Below are positions 1 to 4,296 of a DNA stretch of 7,025 bases, piece after piece (position 1 is the first letter of the stretch; each line of letters starts with the position of its first letter). The notes under the pieces were generated by a model. The model did no database searches. It was given only the letters and a program-made list of their open reading frames with translations, and had not been told where the DNA came from. Source of the DNA: Draconibacterium sp. (GTDB lineage Bacteria; Bacteroidota; Bacteroidia; Bacteroidales; Prolixibacteraceae); assembly GCA_027011835.1 (NCBI GenBank), contig JALUZN010000344.1:1-7025 (forward strand), in the 5' to 3' direction. The translations under genes were made by a program, and so were the position numbers.

Positions 1-35
1 CAATTGTCCCCCTTTTTCTATACGTTTAATCACTG

Positions 36-911
36 CTAACTGTAAATCTCTTTTTTTGCCGACAGTAATGTGTTCAACAGTAACGACACGCGCGTCATCG
101 GTCCAACACCACCGGGAACGGGTGTGATATACGAACATTTCGGAGCTACTTCGTCGAATAATACATCACCTTTAAGTTTCCATCCCGACTTTGTTTTATC
201 CGATTTAACACGGGTGGTTCCCACATCAATAACAACGGCACCTTCTTTTACCATATCGCCTTTTATAAATTCAGGAAATCCCATTGCAACAATTAAAATA
301 TCGGCATTGCGGCAAACCTCATTTAGATTTTTTGTACGACTGTGTGCAACGGTAACAGTAGCATTTATTGCTTTTTGCGACATTAAAATGCTCATTGGCC
401 GGCCAACAATGTTGCTGCGCCCTAAAACAACGCAATTTTTACCGCTGGTTTCAATTTTATAGCGCTTTAATAATTCAACAATTCCAAACGGTGTTGCCGA
501 AATAAACGAAGGCAAACCAATTACCATTCGTCCCACATTCTCGGGGTGAAACCCGTCAACATCTTTCTTCGGGTCGATGGCTTCTATAATTTTCTGTTCC
601 GAAATGTGTTTTGGCAGAGGTAACTGAACAATAAAACCGTCCAAATCGTCGTCGTTGTTTAACTCTTGTACTTTTGATAACAACTCCTCTTCGGTAACGT
701 CATCTTCAAACCTGATTAGCGACGATTTAAAGCCAACCTCTTCACAATCTTTTATTTTAAAGGCTACGTAAGTTTCGCTGCCACCATCGTGGCCAACTAA
801 AACTGCGGCCAAATGAGGTTGCCGCGTACCATTTTTAACCATCTCGGCTACTTCAACAGCAATCTCCTGCTTAATTTCACCGGCTACTTTTTTCCCGTCT
901 ATCAGGTTCAT
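36..911 (-). CDS. folD: Bifunctional methylenetetrahydrofolate dehydrogenase / methenyltetrahydrofolate cyclohydrolase FolD
   Basis: Cytosolic enzyme that oxidises 5,10-methylene-THF to methenyl-THF with NAD(P)+ and hydrolyses it to 10-formyl-THF, feeding purine and formyl-Met synthesis. The protein is 291 residues, the usual FolD length, with no gaps. The catalytic N-terminal domain has the Y-x-x-x-K signature (Y48, K52 in TYVAFKIKDCEEVGF), QLPLP at 96-100 and DVDGFHP at 117-123. The Rossmann cofactor domain has VVLGRSNIVGRP at 161-172, and TPVPGGVGPMT at 263-273 is the second family signature. Start is ATG at 911-909; stop is TAG at 38-36. In other Bacteroidota folD is often near ffh, as I recall; here both are on the minus strand but separated by the repeat/GxxExxY block, whose nearest copy ends about 43 bp before the start codon. 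No terminator is visible in the 35 bases left downstream. Identification is firm. Confidence 0.97.
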   Translation of the reverse strand: MNLIDGKKVAGEIKQEIAVEVAEMVKNGTRQPHLAAVLVGHDGGSETYVAFKIKDCEEVGFKSSLIRFEDDVTEEELLSKVQELNNDDDLDGFIVQLPLPKHISEQKIIEAIDPKKDVDGFHPENVGRMVIGLPSFISATPFGIVELLKRYKIETSGKNCVVLGRSNIVGRPMSILMSQKAINATVTVAHSRTKNLNEVCRNADILIVAMGFPEFIKGDMVKEGAVVIDVGTTRVKSDKTKSGWKLKGDVLFDEVAPKCSYITPVPGGVGPMTRVSLLLNTLLSAKKEIYS

Positions 912-946
912 ATTTTTATTTTTTTAAGTTATTTCTTGCAACTTTA

Positions 947-954
947 CAAATAGA
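947..954 (-). promoter_or_regulatory. Weak -7-like box upstream of folD
   Basis: On the minus strand this reads TCTATTTG, keeping the TTTG core of the Bacteroidota -7 element (TAnnTTTG) but not its TA at the right spacing. It lies 35 bp before the folD ATG, between the start codon and the repeat array. I see no TTG -33 element about 20 bp upstream, where the sequence is already repeat copy 1. folD could instead be read from further upstream, through the repeats. Confidence 0.22.
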
Positions 955-1250
955 AAGCTAACTTATCTATTTTCTAATCCTTTGCGACTTTGCGGCTCTG
1001 CGTGGAAAATAATCTCTCGCTAAGGCGCCAAGTCGCTAAGTTTATATTCTAAAAAGCTAACTCAACTATTTTCTTAATCCTTTGCGACTTTGCGGCTTTG
1101 CGTGAAATAATCTCTCGCTAAGGCGCCAAGACGCTAAGTTTATATTCTAAAAAGCTAACTCAACTATTTTCTTAATCCTTTGCGACTCTGCGGCTTTGCG
1201 TGAAATAATCTCTCGCTAAGTCTCTAAGTTGCTAAGTTTTTACTTTCAAA
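955..1250. repeat. Left tandem array: three ~98-bp hairpin repeats (CTTTGCG/CGCTAAG family)
   Basis: Three head-to-tail copies begin at 955, 1054 and 1152 (period 99, then 98). On the + strand each unit runs AAGCTAACT..., a TTTTCTTAATC-like spacer, a 23-nt arm of CTTTGCGN-type 8-mers, a short AT-rich loop, a 23-nt arm of CGCTAAGN-type 8-mers, then AGTTTATATTCTAAA. In copy 1 the arms are 980-1002 and 1018-1040 and pair at 18 of 23 positions. Copies 2 and 3 are nearly identical over their first two thirds; copy 3 diverges at its right end (TCTCTAAGTTGCTAAG). No gene lies in the array. The remaining 1251-1302 is AT-rich sequence up to the GxxExxY stop codon, with nothing recognisable. Confidence 0.95.
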
Positions 1251-1302
1251 GACCGACTAAATTATTAACTAAATGCTTTTTTGTACATAAAATCTTCAAT
1301 GT

Positions 1303-1680
1303 CTACAAATTGTTTACAATCCTTGTAATACCATCTTTTATCAATTTCTCATTAAAATTAATCAATAGTCCAAGTTTTATATCTGTAAGCTTCAAATAAG
1401 TTAATAATTGTTTCGGATGTACCGGAGCAATAACCTCTACCGATTTCAACTCCACTACAACTTTATTTTCTACAATTAAATCAGCCCGAAAACCAATTTT
1501 CATTTTAATATCTTTCCATACAACCGGAATTGCTTTCTGTCTCTCAACTTTTAAACCCTGATTAATTAATTCATAATAGAGAATCTCTTCGTAAACCGAT
1601 TCCAACAAACCTGGACCAAGTTTAATATGAATATTATAACAGGTGTTTACAATTATCTTCGACAACTCATTTTCAGTCAT
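1303..1680 (-). CDS. GxxExxY family protein (PD-(D/E)XK nuclease-like)
   Basis: A complete 125-residue protein, the usual size of the GxxExxY family (PF13366/TIGR04256 as I recall). The naming motif is G24-L-L-E27-S-V-Y30 inside LGPGLLESVYEE. A PD-(D/E)XK-like core follows: D67 in FRADLIVE, then E77-L-K79 in VVVELKSV, then Q91 and Y95 in HPKQLLTYL, resembling the Q-x-x-x-Y motif of RecB-like nucleases, then LGLLINFN at 103-110. All expected catalytic residues are present, so the fold could be active, but no activity or substrate is established for the family to my knowledge. There is no signal peptide or membrane segment. Start is ATG at 1680-1678 and stop is TAG. Its low GC and flanking repeat arrays suggest a history different from its neighbours. 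No partner gene lies beside it, and I see no convincing promoter in the 40 bp between the start and the right array. Confidence 0.93.
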   Translation of the reverse strand: MTENELSKIIVNTCYNIHIKLGPGLLESVYEEILYYELINQGLKVERQKAIPVVWKDIKMKIGFRADLIVENKVVVELKSVEVIAPVHPKQLLTYLKLTDIKLGLLINFNEKLIKDGITRIVNNL

Positions 1681-1720
1681 AATTAAATTGTTGTTAGCTC
1701 TGCTGCACTATGAAAAAGAA

Positions 1721-2129
1721 TCTCTCACTAAGACGCCAAGGCGCTAAGTTTTATCCTGAAAATCTAACTTATCTATTTTCTAATTCTTTGCGACTCTGCG
1801 ACTTTGCGTGTAAAATTCTCTCGCTAAGCCGCCAAGTCGCTAAGTTTTATCCTGAGAATCTAACTTATCTATTTTCTAATTCTTTGCGACTCTGCGACTT
1901 TGCGTGTAAAATTCTCTCGCTAAGCCGCCAAGTCGCTAAGTTTTATCCTGAGAATCTAACTTATCTATTTTCTAATTCTTTGCGACTCTGCGACTTTGCG
2001 TGGAAAATTCTCTCGCTAAGCCGCCAAGGCGCTAAGATTTTATTCTGAGAAACAAACTTATCTATTTTCCTAATCCTTTGCGACTCTGCGGCTCTGCGTG
2101 AAAGAATCTCTCGCTAAGGCGCCAAGTTT
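1721..2129. repeat. Right tandem array: four 96-98-bp hairpin repeats plus a partial fifth
   Basis: Counting from the TCTCTC that opens each CGCTAAG arm, copies begin at 1721, 1817, 1913, 2009 and 2107 (periods 96, 96, 96, 98). The last is cut off after GCGCCAAG, about 5 bp before the ffh stop codon. Copies 1817-1912 and 1913-2008 differ at one base in 96, so that duplication is recent; copy 1721 differs from them at about four positions. The unit is the same as in the left array and in the same orientation, but the inner copies form their own subfamily (TTTTATCCTGAGAATC spacer, GACTTTGCG). The stretch 1681-1720 between array and gene has no feature I recognise. Confidence 0.95.
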
Positions 2130-2134
2130 ATAAA

Positions 2135-3475
2135 TTAAAATCTCCGTCCCTGTTGTTGCATTCCCCGCATCACGTTCTGAACATTTTTACCCTGCGAAAC
2201 CATTTTCATCATTTTCCGTGTTTCGGTAAACTGTTTCAGCAACTGGTTAACTTCCTGAATATTGGAACCTGCACCACGCGCAATTCGTTTACGGCGCGAA
2301 CCGTTTATAATTGCCGGATTTTCACGTTCATCCGGAGTCATCGACCCGATTATGGCTTCAATCCCTTTAAACGCATCATCATCAATATCCATATTTTTCA
2401 TTGCTTTTCCCATTCCAGGAATCATTCCCACAACATCTTTCAAATTACCCATCTTTTTAATCTGGTTAATCTGTTTCAGAAAATCGTTAAAATTGAATGT
2501 GTTTTTAGCAAGTTTTTTCTGAAGTTTGCGTGCTTCTTCTTCATCGAATTGCTCCTGTGCCTTTTCAACCAGCGAAACAATATCACCCATTCCCAAAATA
2601 CGGTCGGCCATCCGGTCGGGATGAAACACGTCGAGTGCATCAACTTTTTCGCCTGTTCCAACAAACTTAATTGGCTTGTCAACCACGGCACGAATCGAAA
2701 TGGCGGCTCCACCACGGGTATCTCCATCAAGTTTCGTAAGAACAACGCCGTCAAAATTTAATCGCTCGTTAAACTCTTTCGCTGTATTCACGGCATCTTG
2801 TCCGGTCATAGCATCAACTACAAACAAAATCTCGTCGGGATCAATTGCTTTTTTTACTGCCGAAATCTCGTTCATCATCTGCTCGTCAACTGCCAAACGC
2901 CCTGCGGTATCAACAATTACAACATCGTAACCTTTTGTTTTGGCCTCTTTAATTGCAGCTTTTGCAATTTTTACCGGGTCCATATTTCCCTCTTCGGTAT
3001 AAACCGGAACCCCAATTTGCTCGCCCAGAACTTTTAACTGGTCGATTGCTGCAGGCCGGTAAACATCGCCGGCAACCAAAAGTGGATTTTTCCCCTTTTT
3101 CGTTTTAAGCAAATTTGCCAGTTTTCCCGAGAAAGTTGTCTTTCCCGACCCTTGTAACCCCGACATCAGAATCACTGCCGGTTTCCCTTCCAGTTTAATG
3201 TCTGTAAACGTGCCACCCATCAATTGTGCAAGTTCATCTTTCACAATTTTCACCATCAACTGCCCCGGCTTAACCGATGTTAGAACATTCTGTCCCAGTG
3301 CTTTAACCTTTACTTCGTCGGTAAATTTCTTCGCAATTTTAAAGTTAACGTCCGCATCGAGCAGCGCACGCCGAATATCTTTTAACGTCTCAGCAACGTT
3401 TATTTCCGTAATTTTTCCCTGCCCTTTCAGCAGCTTAAACGACCTGTCCAGCCTTTCACTTAAATTATCAAACAT
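2135..3475 (-). CDS. ffh: Signal recognition particle protein Ffh (SRP54 homologue)
   Basis: GTPase subunit of the bacterial SRP. With 4.5S RNA it binds hydrophobic signal sequences on nascent chains and delivers ribosomes to FtsY at the inner membrane. The 446 residues match the normal Ffh length. The N domain is about 1-90. The G domain carries GLQGSGKTT (106-114), GDVYRPAA (136-143), DTAGR (189-193), TKLDGDTRGG (247-256) and GTGEK (273-277). LGMGD (294-298) links to the methionine-rich M domain, with the finger-loop region near MGNLKDVVGMIPGMGKAM (342-359) and the RNA-binding helices from SRRKRIARGAGSNIQEVNQL (393-412). The tail is MRGMQQQGRRF. ATG at 3475-3473 is chosen because it gives the canonical MFDNLSERL start and lies about 30 bp after a good promoter box. 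The stop codon almost touches the repeat array. The 4.5S RNA gene is not next to it. Confidence 0.98.
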   Translation of the reverse strand: MFDNLSERLDRSFKLLKGQGKITEINVAETLKDIRRALLDADVNFKIAKKFTDEVKVKALGQNVLTSVKPGQLMVKIVKDELAQLMGGTFTDIKLEGKPAVILMSGLQGSGKTTFSGKLANLLKTKKGKNPLLVAGDVYRPAAIDQLKVLGEQIGVPVYTEEGNMDPVKIAKAAIKEAKTKGYDVVIVDTAGRLAVDEQMMNEISAVKKAIDPDEILFVVDAMTGQDAVNTAKEFNERLNFDGVVLTKLDGDTRGGAAISIRAVVDKPIKFVGTGEKVDALDVFHPDRMADRILGMGDIVSLVEKAQEQFDEEEARKLQKKLAKNTFNFNDFLKQINQIKKMGNLKDVVGMIPGMGKAMKNMDIDDDAFKGIEAIIGSMTPDERENPAIINGSRRKRIARGAGSNIQEVNQLLKQFTETRKMMKMVSQGKNVQNVMRGMQQQGRRF

Positions 3476-3506
3476 GCTTTAAATTTTTCTTTCTTTTTAA
3501 GTGTTG

Positions 3507-3514
3507 CAAAAATA
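3507..3514 (-). promoter_or_regulatory. Bacteroidota -7 box for ffh
   Basis: The minus strand reads TATTTTTG, an exact match to the TAnnTTTG element used by the Bacteroidota primary sigma factor, followed by C as is common. It ends 31 bp before the ffh ATG, which would give a leader of roughly 25 nt. No TTG sits at the ideal -33 distance (the sequence there is GTTTAACAATC), so the assignment rests on the -7 box and its position. Confidence 0.5.
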
Positions 3515-3615
3515 GAAGTTTAAACTTGATTGTTAAACGTTTATCAAAAAAAGTTTTACAGATTTAAAGAAGGCACTATTTCAACCCGAAAATAAAAGCG
3601 TATAAATAGAAATTT

Positions 3616-3724
3616 GGGCGTGCCCCCCTCAAAAAAAAGGGGGTCGGGCTTTCCGTTCATACTCCTCGCCCGCACCGCTTTGGGGCGGTGCGTTCTGTGG
3701 GGTAACCACTGCAATCCCTCACGC
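3616..3724. repeat. GC-rich multi-hairpin intergenic element (probable interspersed repeat)
   Basis: This stretch of about 109 bp is GC-rich inside AT-rich spacer. It is bounded by GCGTG (3618-3622) and its complement CACGC (3720-3724). Inside are two stem-loops: CCCCC (within 3623-3628) with GGGGG (3639-3643) around a loop containing A8; and CGCACCGC (3671-3678) with GCGGTGCG (3685-3692) around TTTGGG. The second is extended by ACTCC (3661-3665) with GGGGT (3699-3703), one pair being G-T. Conserved-looking single-stranded segments are TCGGGCTTTCCG on the left and CTGCAATCCCTCACGC on the right. From memory, similar GGGCGTG...TCGGGCT...CAATCCCTCACGC blocks recur between genes in many Bacteroidota genomes; I could not search for this. 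It lacks the T-run of an intrinsic terminator on either strand. The rest of the ffh-ridA spacer (3476-3790) shows only the ffh promoter box. Confidence 0.75.
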
Positions 3725-3790
3725 GGGGGCCGGCATTTTTCAGCAATCTGTTTGGGGTTTCTAAAATCAGTGTATTTGCCACATAAATAT

Positions 3791-4168
3791 TTATTTTGCG
3801 GCAATGGTTTCTATTTCAACCAAAACATTAAGGGGTAACCCTTTAACGGCAAATGCTGCCCGGGCAGGTTCATTTTTCGTGTAAAACTGTGCATAAACTT
3901 CGTTCATCGCTTTAAAGTTTTCCATATCCGATAGCAGACAGGTCGATTTTACCACATCGGAGTAACTGTAACCGGCAGCTTCTAAAATAGCTCCAATATT
4001 TTTCATTACCTGTAACGTTTGCTCTTTAATTCCACCTTCAACCACTTTCATACTTTTGGCATCGAGCGGAATCTGCCCTGAAATATAAAGAGTTCCATTC
4101 ACTTCAACTGCCTGGCTGTACGGGCCAATTGCCTGAGGTGCCCGCGATGTGGAAATTATTTTTTTCAT
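3791..4168 (-). CDS. ridA: RidA family protein (reactive enamine/imine deaminase, YjgF/YER057c/UK114)
   Basis: Small cytosolic protein of a family that forms trimers and hydrolyses 2-aminoacrylate and related enamines/imines left by PLP enzymes, protecting those enzymes from damage. The 125 residues are the standard length. Signatures in order: APQAIGPYSQAV (10-21, with Y17), LYISGQIPLD (27-36, with S30 and G31), VVKSTCLLSDMENF (72-85), and PARAAF (101-106), whose R103 matches the carboxylate-binding arginine (R105 in E. coli). E118 in LVEIETIAAK matches the catalytic-site glutamate, 15 residues after the arginine as in E. coli. This argues for a true RidA subtype rather than an arginine-less Rid paralogue. 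It lies 128 bp downstream of lptD, same strand; this pairing is one I recall from other Bacteroidota, but no functional link is known to me. ATG at 4168-4166 gives MKKIISTSRAPQAIGPYSQA, typical of the family. Confidence 0.94.
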   Translation of the reverse strand: MKKIISTSRAPQAIGPYSQAVEVNGTLYISGQIPLDAKSMKVVEGGIKEQTLQVMKNIGAILEAAGYSYSDVVKSTCLLSDMENFKAMNEVYAQFYTKNEPARAAFAVKGLPLNVLVEIETIAAK

Positions 4169-4223
4169 TTGTAAACAATTAAATTAAAATATTGTAATTC
4201 TTGACCCATGGAACTCGCATGCA

Positions 4224-4232
4224 CAAATTATA
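4224..4232 (-). promoter_or_regulatory. Weak promoter-like box between lptD and ridA
   Basis: The minus strand reads TATAATTTG, close to TAnnTTTG but with one extra base between TA and TTTG. It lies 55 bp upstream of the ridA ATG, with no TTG at the -33 distance. ridA may equally be co-transcribed with lptD. The rest of the 4169-4296 spacer holds no terminator-like hairpin or short gene that I can see. Confidence 0.2.
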
Positions 4233-4296
4233 GATAAATTTTTGTGTTTTGTCGACCACATGCTCGTTTCATAATTCGGTTTTTATTACACGAAAG

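Larger units (their letters stand above)
955..2129. other. Repeat-bracketed GxxExxY cassette between ffh and folD
   Basis: The same repeat family, in the same orientation, flanks the single GxxExxY gene on both sides, and the whole block sits between two co-oriented housekeeping genes. The block abuts ffh (last repeat bases about 5 bp from the stop codon) and comes within about 43 bp of folD. The gene inside is clearly AT-richer than its neighbours: about 31% GC over 1321-1680 by hand count, versus about 44% in a 240-bp sample of ffh (2641-2880). No transposase, integrase, terminal inverted repeats or target-site duplication is visible, so calling it mobile is inference. The alternative is that the repeats expanded locally around a resident gene. 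Confidence 0.5.

Noticed and set aside
1..35. Possible terminator or start of the next gene after folD
   Set aside because: Only 35 bases are available; they contain a C-run and T-run but no hairpin or start codon context that can be supported.
70..462. 130-codon + strand frame opposite folD
   Set aside because: It is a shadow of folD, whose minus-strand product carries all the enzyme motifs. The same applies to + strand frames opposite ffh (for example 2153-2761) and lptD (for example 4871-5110), and to the 92-codon minus-strand frame 2476-2754 within ffh.
1710..2048. A 112-codon open frame on the + strand encoding three near-identical 32-residue repeats
   Set aside because: It lies wholly in the right tandem array. 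The 96-bp period is a multiple of three, so one stop-free unit automatically gives a repeating frame. The composition follows the DNA repeat and no family resemblance is seen.
955..2129. CRISPR array
   Set aside because: Repeats of 96-99 bp have no unique spacers between conserved direct repeats (the linkers repeat too), and no cas gene is present.
3616..3724. Integron attC site or intrinsic terminator
   Set aside because: The ends lack the RYYYAAC/GTTRRRY core sites of attC and there is no integrase or cassette array. Neither strand has a T-run directly after a hairpin.
3476..3790. 4.5S SRP RNA gene next to ffh
   Set aside because: I looked for the GGTC...GGAAGGAAGCAGCC core of SRP RNA on both strands and did not find it. 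The only structured DNA here does not resemble it.
3556..3838. Open frames on both strands across the GC-rich element (82 and 74 codons)
   Set aside because: They run through the palindromic element and overlap the ridA end. No start context, domain or composition suggests real protein; palindromic GC-rich DNA simply lacks stops.
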